Source: an uncultured Alphaproteobacteria bacterium
Lineage (GTDB): Bacteria; Pseudomonadota; Alphaproteobacteria; HIMB59; GCA-002718135
NCBI GenBank assembly: GCA_902577425.1
Contig: CACGZD010000003.1
Coordinates: 34,177 to 98,176 of the forward strand
Reading direction: 5' to 3'
DNA length: 64,000 nucleotides
The position numbers were made by a program, and so were the translations under genes. The notes below the pieces were generated by a model. That model saw only the letters and a list, made by a program, of their open reading frames with translations. It made no database searches and was not told the origin of the DNA. Of the stretch, positions 9,009 through 17,977 are shown in pieces; position 1 is the stretch's first letter, and each line of letters opens with the position of its first letter.

Positions 9009-10558
9009 TATAAATTAATTTCCTTTTTTTTAGAGAAAGAATACCATAAATAGACTAAAAAATTTGTAAACATAATAGCACTAAACATTGATGCAAATAT
9101 TCCTAAAGATAAAGTTATTGAAAAACCCTTAATAGGACCCGAGCCAAAAACAAATAATAGCAATGAAGCAATTAATGTAGTTATATTAGCATCTAAAATT
9201 GTAGACATAGCCTTGTCAAACCCATTTTTAATTGCAGATAAAGTTTTTGTTTTTTTTGAAAATTCTTCTTTAATTCTTTCAAAAATTAATACATTTGCAT
9301 CTACTGCAATTCCTATGGTCAATACTATCCCTGCTATACCTGGTAGAGTTAAAGTAGCGCCAATAATACCTAATAGAGCAATTATAATGAATAAATTTAT
9401 TATAAGAGATATACTAGCTAATAAACCAAAAATCCCATAAATTAAAATCATAAATATACAAACAAAAATCATACCAATAATAGATGCAATTTTTCCTGCA
9501 TCAATAGAATCAGATCCCAAAGATGCTCCAACAGATCTTTCTTCAATTATTTCTAAAGGTGCAGGCAAAGCACCAGCTCTTAAAAGAACTGCTAAATCAG
9601 CTGCTTCCTGACTTGTAAAATTACCTGTAATTATTCCTGAACCTCCTGTTATTGCAGAGTTAATAACTGGAGCTGTAATAACAACTCCATCTAATATCAC
9701 TGCAAATCTTTTACCAACATTTTCACTAGTAGCTTTTCCAAATTTTTGTGCACCTGTTGTATCAAATCTAAATGAAACTGCATGACCTTGTTGAGGATCA
9801 AATGATCCTTTTGCATCAATTAAATTTTCTCCTCCTACTCTAGATTTTTTTTCTACTAAATATTTTGTACTAGGGTCATAAAAATCAGAAACAATTAATT
9901 TTCCAAATGGAGCTTTATTTGATTGTAATGATGTTTGATCTTCATCATCAACCATATGAAATGTCAATTTAGCCGTTTTGCCTAATAATTCTTTTATTCT
10001 TTCTGGATCTTTTACGCCGGGTAATTGCAAAAGAATTCTGCTTTTTCCAGATCTTTGGATCAGAGGTTCTTTAGTTCCTGATTCATCTATTCTTTTTCTT
10101 ACAATTTCTAAAGATTGTTTTAAAGCAGCCTCTCTAATAGATTTTTTAAAATTATCATTAATAATAACTTTAAGTATATTATTGCTTATAACAACATTAA
10201 CATTATTATAATTTTTTATAAATTCTTTTCGTATATCTTCAAGCTTTTGAGAATTTATAAATCTAAATGATATTTGATCATCTTGAAAATTTATATCTGT
10301 TATATTTATTTGAAAGTTTCTTGATATAAATCTTATAGAATCACTAATATTCTCTAATTCTTCTTTAAAAAGAACATCTGATTGTACTTCTAACAATAAA
10401 TATGATCCACCTTGCAAATCTAAACCTAAATTAATCTTGTTTTCTAAAAACCAATTTTCTGAATCTTCTTGATATAAAATAGAAGGGATAGAAAAAATGA
10501 TTCCAGAAAATATTACAAGAAATATTATTAATGATTTCCACAAGGGATAATTTTTCAT
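9008..10558 (-). CDS. secD: Protein translocase subunit SecD
   Basis: Partner of SecF in the auxiliary translocase complex. The 516-residue protein begins with one membrane helix, then LGLDLQGGSYLLLEV, a large periplasmic P1 region including RIDESGTKEP and LLQLPGVKDPERIKELLG, and five C-terminal helices with the family block GIAVDANVLIFERIKEE. All expected blocks are present and the length is normal for alphaproteobacteria. It is five bases downstream of yajC and overlaps secF by one base, so the three genes are one operon. Confidence 0.97.
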   Translation of the reverse strand: MKNYPLWKSLIIFLVIFSGIIFSIPSILYQEDSENWFLENKINLGLDLQGGSYLLLEVQSDVLFKEELENISDSIRFISRNFQINITDINFQDDQISFRFINSQKLEDIRKEFIKNYNNVNVVISNNILKVIINDNFKKSIREAALKQSLEIVRKRIDESGTKEPLIQRSGKSRILLQLPGVKDPERIKELLGKTAKLTFHMVDDEDQTSLQSNKAPFGKLIVSDFYDPSTKYLVEKKSRVGGENLIDAKGSFDPQQGHAVSFRFDTTGAQKFGKATSENVGKRFAVILDGVVITAPVINSAITGGSGIITGNFTSQEAADLAVLLRAGALPAPLEIIEERSVGASLGSDSIDAGKIASIIGMIFVCIFMILIYGIFGLLASISLIINLFIIIALLGIIGATLTLPGIAGIVLTIGIAVDANVLIFERIKEEFSKKTKTLSAIKNGFDKAMSTILDANITTLIASLLLFVFGSGPIKGFSITLSLGIFASMFSAIMFTNFLVYLWYSFSKKKEINL

Positions 10559-10563
10559 CTATA

Positions 10564-10908
10564 TTATTTTTTTGTACCAAATAACCCTGAAAAAATTCCA
10601 CCTTTTTTTTCAGTAGAAGTATCTGTTTTTATTTTTGGTTTTTCTTGTGTAATATATAAATCAGCTACCATACCAGGTGCAATTTTGATTTCTACTTCGT
10701 TGGAAATTTCTACATTTAATTCCCTATTATCATTAACTTTACTTATTTTACCAATGATCCCACCAGAAGTGATTATTTTATCTCCTTTTTTTAAATTATT
10801 AAGCATTTCTTTGTGTTGCTTAACTTTTTTTTGCTGAGGTCTTATTAATAAGATATAAAACACACCAAATATTAAAATTAGTGGTAAAAAAGCTCCTAAT
10901 CCTTCCAT
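10564..10908 (-). CDS. yajC: Preprotein translocase accessory subunit YajC
   Basis: YajC is a small bitopic inner-membrane protein associated with SecDF. The 114 residues open with one hydrophobic helix (LPLILIFGVFYILLI), then the diagnostic RPQQKKVKQHKEMLNNLKKGD segment, a GGIIGKI turn and a cytoplasmic beta domain, with a Lys/Thr-rich tail ending FGTKK. It is first in the yajC-secD-secF operon and lies 81 bases from the divergent DUF815 ATPase, so the operon promoter should lie in that gap. Confidence 0.95.
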   Translation of the reverse strand: MEGLGAFLPLILIFGVFYILLIRPQQKKVKQHKEMLNNLKKGDKIITSGGIIGKISKVNDNRELNVEISNEVEIKIAPGMVADLYITQEKPKIKTDTSTEKKGGIFSGLFGTKK

Positions 10909-10989
10909 AAAAATCCTATTTTATTTAATTTGAGGATTTTCTTATACTGTGTAAAAGAAAAATGCAATTATAGTTAAATAAAGATTAAA

Positions 10990-11796
10990 ATGGGTTTTTT
11001 TGCTAATTTATTAATAAAAAGTCAAATAGACAAATTTAATGCATTTATTTGGAATACTAATAAAAACAGTTTTGATCCTATTATTAATATAAAAACAATT
11101 AATTTAAATTTGATTATTGGAATTGAAAGACAAAAAAAAATTCTTTTAGAAAATACTGAAAATTTTGCATTAGGTAATTTTACAAATAATGCTTTACTTT
11201 GGGGTTCTAGAGGTAATGGTAAAAGTACTCTAATTAAATCTATATTCACTAAACTATCAAAAAGTTATGAAAATTTAAAATTAATTCAACTAAATAAAAA
11301 TGATATTTTTGATATTGAATCAATTTATAAAAAAATTTCTAGATATTCAGATAAGAGATTTATTATTTTTATTGATGATTTGTCATTTGAAAAAATTGAT
11401 CATGAATATAAGATTATTAAATCTACTCTAGATGGAAGTATTCAAAATCAACCTACGAATATAATTCTTTATGTAACCTCAAATAGAAGACATTTAATGC
11501 CAAGAGATATGATTGATAATGAAAAATCATCAGCTATACATACAGATGAAAGTGTTGATGAAAAAATAAGTTTAAGTGATAGATTTGGATTATGGATAGG
11601 ATTTCATAATCTAGATCAAAATATTTATTTAGATATTATAAAAAATTACTGTAAGCATTATAAAATTTCTTTTGATCAAGATATTGAAAAAAGATCTATT
11701 CAATGGTCAGTTCAAAGAGGTAATAGAACAGGAAGAACAGCGTGGCAATTTATAATTCAATTAGCTGCAGAAAAAAATTTAAGAATTGATTTTTAA
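10990..11796 (+). CDS. DUF815 family AAA-type ATPase
   Basis: A 268-residue cytoplasmic P-loop protein. Walker A is GSRGNGKST at 72-80 and Walker B is FIIFIDDLSF around 120-130; the downstream blocks VTSNRRHLMPRDMIDN and SLSDRFGLWIGF are the DUF815 hallmark. Substrate and partner are unknown for the family. In alphaproteobacteria it is frequently found beside yajC and secDF, as here (divergent, 81 bases apart). Its end overlaps the convergent ABC permease by 18 bases. Confidence 0.88.
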   Translation: MGFFANLLIKSQIDKFNAFIWNTNKNSFDPIINIKTINLNLIIGIERQKKILLENTENFALGNFTNNALLWGSRGNGKSTLIKSIFTKLSKSYENLKLIQLNKNDIFDIESIYKKISRYSDKRFIIFIDDLSFEKIDHEYKIIKSTLDGSIQNQPTNIILYVTSNRRHLMPRDMIDNEKSSAIHTDESVDEKISLSDRFGLWIGFHNLDQNIYLDIIKNYCKHYKISFDQDIEKRSIQWSVQRGNRTGRTAWQFIIQLAAEKNLRIDF

Positions 11797-12513
11797 TTTT
11801 TTTTCTAATTTTCTTATAAAATAAGAAATAATTAAAATTAAAACAAAGTATTCTAAGACTAAAAAGGTATAAATTTCCAAAGGTCTATAAACTGTAACTA
11901 CTAATTCATTAGCTTTCCTTGTTAGATCAGCTAAACCAATAATAGACACTAAAGAAGACATTTTTAAAACATAAACAAATTGATTGCCTATGGCAGGAAG
12001 AATAATTCTTATAGCTTGAGGTAGAATGATCAATCTCATTTCTTGTGATTTACTTAGACCAAGAGATTTTGCTGCATCTTTTTGTCCTAAACCGATAGAT
12101 TGCAATCCAGCTCTGAAGATTTCAGCTTCAAAAGCAGCATCACTTAATGAAAGTGAAATTATACCAGCAACAAAAGCACCTATGCTAATTCCAAAAATTA
12201 CTGGCAGACCATAATATACCCAAAGCAAAAGAACTAATAAAGGAACAGCTCTAAAAAACTCTATATAAGACCTATTAACTACAATTAATAATTTATTGTT
12301 ACTTAAACCAGGTAATGCAATAAAAAAACCTATGATAATAGAAATAATTATAGATATTAATGAAATACTTATTGTTATTCCTAATCCACCAATTAAAAAC
12401 TCAAGGTTAGTTAATCCATTTTCAAGCCTAGGATCTAAAATATACCATCCCCAATTATAATTACTAGAACAAGAAGTTAATGAAAATAATAATAAAATAT
12501 AAATAAATTTCAC
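11779..12513 (-). CDS. Polar amino-acid ABC transporter permease (HisM/GlnP type)
   Basis: Inner-membrane permease of a PAAT-family importer. The 244-residue protein has about five hydrophobic helices and the type 3A EAA loop seen as DAAKSLGLSKSQEMRLIILPQAIRIILPAIGNQ (only part of this is quoted as the loop core: LGLSKSQEMRLIILPQA). The start is a GTG at 12511-12513; no other methionine precedes the conserved domain. The N-terminus (LLLFSLTSCSS) unexpectedly looks like a lipoprotein signal. The likely binding protein gene is 49 bases upstream on the same strand. No ATPase gene is adjacent. Substrate beyond an amino acid cannot be said. Confidence 0.85.
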   Translation of the reverse strand: MKFIYILLLFSLTSCSSNYNWGWYILDPRLENGLTNLEFLIGGLGITISISLISIIISIIIGFFIALPGLSNNKLLIVVNRSYIEFFRAVPLLVLLLWVYYGLPVIFGISIGAFVAGIISLSLSDAAFEAEIFRAGLQSIGLGQKDAAKSLGLSKSQEMRLIILPQAIRIILPAIGNQFVYVLKMSSLVSIIGLADLTRKANELVVTVYRPLEIYTFLVLEYFVLILIISYFIRKLEKKLKINS

Positions 12514-12562
12514 TAAGTAATTATATTATAGAAAAAAAAAATTAGTAAAGTAAAAACAGTTA

Positions 12563-13336
12563 CTACAAACTTTTAAGTTGATATTTTTCCATCATTTGTT
12601 GAAAAAAACCCTGTGATTTTTTAATAGAAATCCAATGGTTTAAATAATTAATCCATACTTGATCATCTTGAGGTGTTAACCAAGCAAGGGGTGTTGGATA
12701 TTTAGGCTCGCTAACTGGAATTATAGCCATTTCGGGATATTGTTCAACTAAAGTAGCAGCTTCAATATTAGAAGTTATGTGAACTTCAGATCTTCCTGCT
12801 AAGACTTCTTGAAAATCTCTAGCTGGTGATTCAATTATATTCAATGTAGCATTGGGAAAAATTTCCTTAGCTTGAATTTCTTGAGTTGTTCCCAAGGTAA
12901 CAGCAACTTTAACTCCTTGTTTATTTATATCATTCCAATTTTGGAATTTATTTAAATTCTTTTTAAGTGTTAGAGGGACTGTTGCAAGTTTAAAATATGA
13001 GTCTGTATAACCTGTAGAAAGAGCCCTCTTTGCACTAAGAGATGCACTAGTTGAAATATCGTATTTATTAGAAACAATACCATTAACTAGAGTTTTCCAC
13101 TCTGTTGGCACAATAACAAGTTTTACATCCATATCTTTTGCTAATTGTTGAACTATTTCTATTTCAAATCCTACATATTCATTAGTAGCAGGATCTTTAA
13201 CAGTCATGGGATTCCAATCTCCAGTTGTTCCGACTCTAATCTCTCCATTTTTAAGAATTGTTTGAAGTCTAGACTCAGCAAAAATAGGATTATTGAAGGT
13301 AATAATAGCAAAAAATACAAAAAGTAATCTAATCAT
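12563..13336 (-). CDS. Amino-acid ABC transporter substrate-binding protein
   Basis: Periplasmic binding protein of SBP family 3. A signal peptide covers about residues 1-20 (LLFVFFAIITFNNPIFAES), then the family signature GEIRVGTTGDWNPMTVKDPATN and EYVGFEIEIVQQLAKDM. The pattern of AVTLGTTQE and the closing lobe fits this family at 257 residues. An AAGGAG ribosome binding site lies nine bases before the ATG. It is upstream of the permease at 11779 on the same strand, and the two probably work together. Several relatives bind cyclohexadienyl compounds or polar amino acids; the ligand is not decidable here. Confidence 0.88.
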   Translation of the reverse strand: MIRLLFVFFAIITFNNPIFAESRLQTILKNGEIRVGTTGDWNPMTVKDPATNEYVGFEIEIVQQLAKDMDVKLVIVPTEWKTLVNGIVSNKYDISTSASLSAKRALSTGYTDSYFKLATVPLTLKKNLNKFQNWNDINKQGVKVAVTLGTTQEIQAKEIFPNATLNIIESPARDFQEVLAGRSEVHITSNIEAATLVEQYPEMAIIPVSEPKYPTPLAWLTPQDDQVWINYLNHWISIKKSQGFFQQMMEKYQLKSL

Positions 13337-13467
13337 TAAATAAAGCTCCTTATTTTATTTAATTATATAATTATTATAGTTTAAAGCAAAATCAATAGTA
13401 TTTAAGTAAAAATTATTATTATCTAATTTATTGCATATATTAGTTATATGAAATAAATATATGCAAT

Positions 13468-13755
13468 ATGTCAGCATATATAATTGTACAGGCAAACATT
13501 ACAAACACTGAAAAGTATAAAGAATATCTTAATAAAGTAACTTCTATTGTAACAAAATATAGTGGAGAATATTTAGTAAGAGGTGGAAAATATGAAAAAA
13601 TGCTTGGAAATTGGGATTATGAAAGAACGGTAGTAATTAAGTTTCCTTCTTTCAAGTTAGCGAAAGATTTTCATAATTCTGAAGAATATGAGCCAGTAAA
13701 AAAAATAAGAGAAGAAAATTCAATAGGAAATTTGATTATTATTGAAGGAGTCTAA
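13468..13755 (+). CDS. DUF1330 domain-containing protein
   Basis: A 95-residue single-domain protein of the dimeric alpha/beta-barrel (ferredoxin-like) superfamily. The DUF1330 pattern is clear: N-terminal AYIIVQANITNTEKYKEYL, then GGEYLVRGG-like SGEYLVRGGKYEKMLGNW, and the C-terminal ERTVVIKFPSFKLAKDF followed by a FHNSEEYEPVK block. No catalytic role is known for the family. It stands alone, divergent from the amino-acid binding protein and ending one base from the FKBP fusion gene. Confidence 0.85.
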   Translation: MSAYIIVQANITNTEKYKEYLNKVTSIVTKYSGEYLVRGGKYEKMLGNWDYERTVVIKFPSFKLAKDFHNSEEYEPVKKIREENSIGNLIIIEGV

Positions 13756-13756
13756 A

Positions 13757-14482
13757 TTATTTTTTTAATTTCCTTCCTTCAAGAATCCACTTATCTATAC
13801 CACCAACTAAAGTATAAATATTTTTTTTTCCTAATTGCTCCACAAAACCATTTGCCAAAATTGATGAAATATCTCCTTTTTTTGAAACAAAAATAACATG
13901 GTCTTTTGGTTTAATTTTTTTTTCAAAAAATTTTACAAACTCAGAATTAAAATTTCCTAAATTATCAAAAGCTGTCATTTCAAGTGAGCCTTTTATAACT
14001 CCAGTTTCTTCCCTTTCTTCTAAAGTTCTTATATCTATAATCTTAAATCCATCTTTTTTTTTACTTGATAATTGATAAGGAAAAACTTTTTTGTAGCCAG
14101 GAGTTTTAGCATCAATAATCTCTATTTCAAAAATTAATGTAGAGTTTGGTGGGATTAATTCCCCTACCCCTTTTGTTCCATAAGCTAAGTTTGGTGGAAT
14201 TTTTATTTTTCTTTTACCTCCAACTCTAATATTTTTTAAACCTATTTCCCATCCAGGAATTACCTGTCTTAATCCTATTTGAAATACAAAAGGTTGATTT
14301 CTTTTAAAACTACTATCAAATTCAATTCCATTTTCCAAAAAACCTCGGTAATTAACAGTGACTTTATAATGTTCTTCAATCTTTAAACCATTACCAGGAA
14401 TGTCAGATAGAATTTCAACTTCATTAGCAAAACTTAAATTAGAAATAAAAAGAAAAACAAATATATAAATGAGATTATTCAC
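13757..14482 (-). CDS. FKBP-type peptidyl-prolyl isomerase fused to a rhodanese-like domain
   Basis: An exported 241-residue protein. Residues 1-19 form a signal peptide ending SFA. Residues 36-124 are an FKBP domain with VNYRGFLENGIEFDSS, VIPGWEIGL and LAYGTKGVGELIPPNSTLIFEIE, so the proline-isomerase core is intact. Residues about 140-241 are rhodanese-like (IIDIRTLEERE, then LVGGIDKWILEG). At the active-site loop the expected cysteine is Ser200 (VSKKGDIS), so sulfur transfer is unlikely and the domain is probably a binding module. The start is GTG and overlaps the upstream transporter gene by eight bases, so the two are co-transcribed. Confidence 0.87.
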   Translation of the reverse strand: MNNLIYIFVFLFISNLSFANEVEILSDIPGNGLKIEEHYKVTVNYRGFLENGIEFDSSFKRNQPFVFQIGLRQVIPGWEIGLKNIRVGGKRKIKIPPNLAYGTKGVGELIPPNSTLIFEIEIIDAKTPGYKKVFPYQLSSKKKDGFKIIDIRTLEEREETGVIKGSLEMTAFDNLGNFNSEFVKFFEKKIKPKDHVIFVSKKGDISSILANGFVEQLGKKNIYTLVGGIDKWILEGRKLKK

Positions 14483-15359
14483 TAGATTTATCTTTTAATT
14501 GATAAAATTGACCTGGTATAGAAATTAAACCACTAATTATTATGAATAAAGCACCTAATAAAGCTAAAGTATTAAGATATTCATTAAAAATAAAATATCC
14601 AATTAATGATGACCATACAATTTGAAGATAGACTAAACAAAAAACGGAAGAATAATGTTTCTGTGCTTTTTTAAATGCAAAAGTTGCTAAAAATATTGCT
14701 ATATTTATTAAAATTGAAGCAGTTGTAATTAAAATAAAAACATCTAGCTCTATTTTTATTGGATCATATAAAAATAAAAAAAATGATAAAATATGAATAA
14801 TCAAACCACCATATATGAAAAAACCTAAAGCTGTTGAAATATTATGAAATTTATTAACTATTGTTGTGGTTGAAGTGATTAATATGACACCAAATAAAAC
14901 AACTAAAAAATAAATATTAAAATTTTCAAATCCTGGTTGGACTACAAAAATTACTCCTAAAAAGCCAATAAATAATGATAGATATAAATATTTATTAAAT
15001 TTTTCATTCAAAAAAAAATAAGCATAAATAGAGGCAAATAAAGGAGATGCCATATTAAGAGTAGTAAATTCTGGAAGGCTAATATTTTTTAAAGCTATAA
15101 AAGTTATAAATGGCATAGGAGCAAATAATAAACTCCTAATTAAAAGGATGTAATAATTATTTGAAGATAAATGTTTTTTAAAATCTCCCTTAAAATAAAG
15201 AAATAACGGAACTATTAGATAAGCTGGGGCTCCATAAAAAACAAAATGATAAAATTGAATTTGATTTACTGATAGATAATTTATTATAGCATCATTAATA
15301 ACAAAAAAAATACTTGAAATGATAATTGAAAGAGAAGCGATTAATATACTTTTTTGCAT
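14475..15359 (-). CDS. EamA family (DMT superfamily) transporter
   Basis: Ten predicted membrane helices across 294 residues, arranged as two EamA repeats. The first repeat ends with the typical TTLNMASPLFASIYAYFFLNEKF and GFLGVIFVVQPGF; the second ends with GYFIFNEYLNTLALLGALFIIISG. These are inner-membrane metabolite transporters, many of them exporters, and the substrate cannot be read from sequence. The gene overlaps the FKBP-rhodanese gene by eight bases. It is one of four EamA proteins in the window (others at 17076, 38786 and 56764). Confidence 0.88.
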   Translation of the reverse strand: MQKSILIASLSIIISSIFFVINDAIINYLSVNQIQFYHFVFYGAPAYLIVPLFLYFKGDFKKHLSSNNYYILLIRSLLFAPMPFITFIALKNISLPEFTTLNMASPLFASIYAYFFLNEKFNKYLYLSLFIGFLGVIFVVQPGFENFNIYFLVVLFGVILITSTTTIVNKFHNISTALGFFIYGGLIIHILSFFLFLYDPIKIELDVFILITTASILINIAIFLATFAFKKAQKHYSSVFCLVYLQIVWSSLIGYFIFNEYLNTLALLGALFIIISGLISIPGQFYQLKDKSSE

Positions 15360-15415
15360 TATTTTTATCGTTTAGATTGTAACTAGAATTTTAATACTTA
15401 TATTAAAATAAACTT

Positions 15416-15715
15416 ATGAATGATATAGAAATTAAAACTTATCGACTGATTATTAAAGGAAAAGTACAAAATGTTGGATTTAGACATTGGTTTAGCGATT
15501 TAGCTATCTCATTAGGCTTAAATGGCTACATTCAAAATTTAAATAATAAAGACGAAGTTGAGGCAATTGTCCAAGGAAAAATTAAAGATATATTAAACAT
15601 TACTGAAAAATCAAAAAATGGACCTCAATTATCTTTAGTAGAAGGTGTTATTCCAAATCAAATTATCAGTAATGTAAAATATTCAGGTTTTATTGTAAAA
15701 TACGATAGTAATTAA
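15416..15715 (+). CDS. Acylphosphatase
   Basis: A 99-residue enzyme that hydrolyses carboxyl-phosphate bonds such as those of acetyl- or carbamoyl-phosphate. The signature IIKGKVQNVGFRHWF carries the catalytic arginine of the phosphate cradle, and the catalytic asparagine lies in LNGYIQNLNNKDEVEAIVQG. Fold length is right, with a short N-terminal extension. It is a lone plus-strand gene between two minus-strand genes and ends one base from the aminotransferase. Confidence 0.92.
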   Translation: MNDIEIKTYRLIIKGKVQNVGFRHWFSDLAISLGLNGYIQNLNNKDEVEAIVQGKIKDILNITEKSKNGPQLSLVEGVIPNQIISNVKYSGFIVKYDSN

Positions 15716-15716
15716 A

Positions 15717-17051
15717 TTATACAAAAGCTTGTTTTATAGTCTTGTGTAGACTATCAAACATTTCATCTATTTGATTTTTAGTTATAATAAATTGAGGACA
15801 CAAAACAATAGCTGGACCTAAAGGTCTACATATAAGACCATTATCAATCGACATATTGGCTACTTTATCCCCCATATTCATATTTCCATCAAAAGGTTCT
15901 TTAGTTTTTTTATTCTTAACCATTTCTAAAGCAGCCATTAATCCTATACCTCTTGTTTCACCAATATGTTCATAATCATTAAATTCATTAAGTTTTTCAT
16001 GGAAATAAGGAGATACATATTTAACATTATCTAACAATCCTTCATTTATTATTATATCAATGGCTTTTAGTGCAATTGCACAACCAACTGGATGTCCACC
16101 AGCTGTAAATCCATGTGGAAATTCCTCTTCTTTTTCTGAAATGTCTTGAAATTCATCTGCTAATTCTTTTTTAACAATTACTGCACCCATTGGAAAAAAA
16201 CCTGCCGTTAAACATTTAGACGCTATTATTATATCTGGCTTTATATTGTAAGTTTCACAGCCCCATAAATTACCAGTTCTTCCAAAACCACAAATAACTT
16301 CATCAGCAATTAATGGTATTTTATATTTTTTTAAAATAGGCTGTATTAAATCAAAATAATTTTTTGAAGGAGGAATAACGCCACCAGCACCTTGAACAGG
16401 TTCGGCAATAAATCCTGCAATTGTATTAGGGTCCTCTTTTAAAATTAAAGTTTCTAAATTATCAGCCATTCTTTTAGTAAAGTTTTCTTCAGTTTCGTTT
16501 TCTAAACCATATTTCCAAAAATGAGGACAATCAGTGTGAATAAAATCTTTAAGAGGAAATCCAAAAACTTCATTGTAGGGTTTAGCTGTTAGAGATGAAG
16601 CTCCTAAGGTAACACCATGATAACCATTAATTCTTGATATAATTTTTCTTTTGTGAGGATTTCCTTTTCTTAAATTTAACATCCACAACATTTTAATCAT
16701 AGTATCATTAGCTTCAGAACCTGAATTACATAGAAACACTCTGCCATCATCAAATGGAGAAACTTCTATAATTTTATCAGAAAGAGTTAAAGTTTCTTCT
16801 GATAGTCGTCCAAAAAGAGAATGGTAACCTGCAAATTTTTCATATTGTTTTTTTGCTACTTCAACTAAACCTGGATGATCAAATCCCGCACAAGCATTCC
16901 ATAATCCTGAATTAGCATCTAAGTATTTTTTATTATGAATATCAAAAACATATATGCCTTTTCCTGAATTAATTATTAAGGGGCCTCTTTCATTTAATGA
17001 CTTTAAATCAGTAAAACCATATAAATGATGTGAAGAATTAGATTTTAACAT
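15717..17051 (-). CDS. Class III PLP-dependent aminotransferase (omega-aminotransferase type)
   Basis: A cytoplasmic 444-residue fold-type I enzyme. The PLP lysine is Lys279 in IIASKCLTAGFFPMGAV and the cofactor-ring aspartate is Asp250 in LIADEVICGFGRTGNLWG; CNSGSEANDTMIK (108-120) and GYHGVTLGASS are also typical. The overall pattern, with the N-terminal HHLYGFTDLKSLNERGPL, is closest to the omega-amino-acid/putrescine or taurine-pyruvate type enzymes. The amino donor cannot be decided. It starts 24 bases from a divergent EamA transporter gene, which might move a related metabolite. Confidence 0.9.
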   Translation of the reverse strand: MLKSNSSHHLYGFTDLKSLNERGPLIINSGKGIYVFDIHNKKYLDANSGLWNACAGFDHPGLVEVAKKQYEKFAGYHSLFGRLSEETLTLSDKIIEVSPFDDGRVFLCNSGSEANDTMIKMLWMLNLRKGNPHKRKIISRINGYHGVTLGASSLTAKPYNEVFGFPLKDFIHTDCPHFWKYGLENETEENFTKRMADNLETLILKEDPNTIAGFIAEPVQGAGGVIPPSKNYFDLIQPILKKYKIPLIADEVICGFGRTGNLWGCETYNIKPDIIIASKCLTAGFFPMGAVIVKKELADEFQDISEKEEEFPHGFTAGGHPVGCAIALKAIDIIINEGLLDNVKYVSPYFHEKLNEFNDYEHIGETRGIGLMAALEMVKNKKTKEPFDGNMNMGDKVANMSIDNGLICRPLGPAIVLCPQFIITKNQIDEMFDSLHKTIKQAFV

Positions 17052-17075
17052 AATTATCTTATAAATATTTTTTAA

Positions 17076-17969
17076 ATGAAAGCTAATACATTATTTTCAT
17101 ATTCAATAATAGGAATAATATTAATGATTGCTGGACAATTATGTTTTGCAATAAATGATACTATTGTTAAATTTGAAGTAAAAGATATAGAAAATAATTA
17201 TTCAATATTTAATATAATTTTTATAAGAGGTTTAATCACAACTTTTTTTATAATTTCATATTTAATATTATTTGAAAAAAAAAATGTTTTAGCAATTATA
17301 AAAAATAGAAAATATAATCTACGAGGAATTTATGAAGTAATTACAGCTTTATTTTTCTTTACAGGATTAATTTTAATGCCTGTTTCTCTAGTTTACACAT
17401 TATTAATGACTAATCCATTGTTTGTGACAATTTTTGCCTATCTTTTTTTAAAAGAAAAAGTTGGCATTAAAAGATGGTCAGCTGTATTTATAGGGTTTAT
17501 AGGGGTTTTAATAGTGATTAGACCTCAAGATATAAATTTTAATTATCTATTTGTTTTGCCAATATTAGCTGCAATATTCTTAACTATTAGAGATATTTTT
17601 ACAAAAAATATTGTTACCAAAAAAAATAGCTTTGAAATAATATTAGTTACTTCAATTTTAATGACTTTATTTTCAGGAATATGCTCTATATATTTTGGTT
17701 TTAACATTCAATTAAATCAAATTTTAAATATATTTTTTTCTAGTATTTTTTTAACTTTTGGTTATCTTTTTTCAGTTATGACTATTTTTTATGCCCCGTT
17801 GTCATTAACTTCTACATCTAGATATTCAGTAATAATATTTGGAATAATATTTGGATATATAATATTAAAAGAAATTCCAACTTTAAATATGATTATTGGA
17901 GCAGTAATAATAACCTTAAGTGGTATTTTTGTAATTAAAAGACAAAAAGATTTAGGAAAAATAGAATAA
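17076..17969 (+). CDS. EamA family (DMT superfamily) transporter
   Basis: A 297-residue protein with ten predicted membrane helices in two EamA repeats. The segment TNPLFVTIFAYLFLKEKVGIKRWSAVFIGFIGVLIVIRP is the standard end of repeat one (core: LFLKEKVGIKRW), and FGYIILKEIPTLNMIIGAVIITLSG that of repeat two. Substrate unknown. It lies directly divergent from the class III aminotransferase with only 24 bases between start codons, so promoters must overlap or lie within coding sequence. Confidence 0.88.
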   Translation: MKANTLFSYSIIGIILMIAGQLCFAINDTIVKFEVKDIENNYSIFNIIFIRGLITTFFIISYLILFEKKNVLAIIKNRKYNLRGIYEVITALFFFTGLILMPVSLVYTLLMTNPLFVTIFAYLFLKEKVGIKRWSAVFIGFIGVLIVIRPQDINFNYLFVLPILAAIFLTIRDIFTKNIVTKKNSFEIILVTSILMTLFSGICSIYFGFNIQLNQILNIFFSSIFLTFGYLFSVMTIFYAPLSLTSTSRYSVIIFGIIFGYIILKEIPTLNMIIGAVIITLSGIFVIKRQKDLGKIE

Positions 17970-17977
17970 ATATTTAG

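Noticed and set aside
11779..11796. Overlap of DUF815 and permease gene ends as a possible frameshift
   Set aside because: Both proteins end at natural family boundaries; overlapping convergent stops occur at many junctions in this window.
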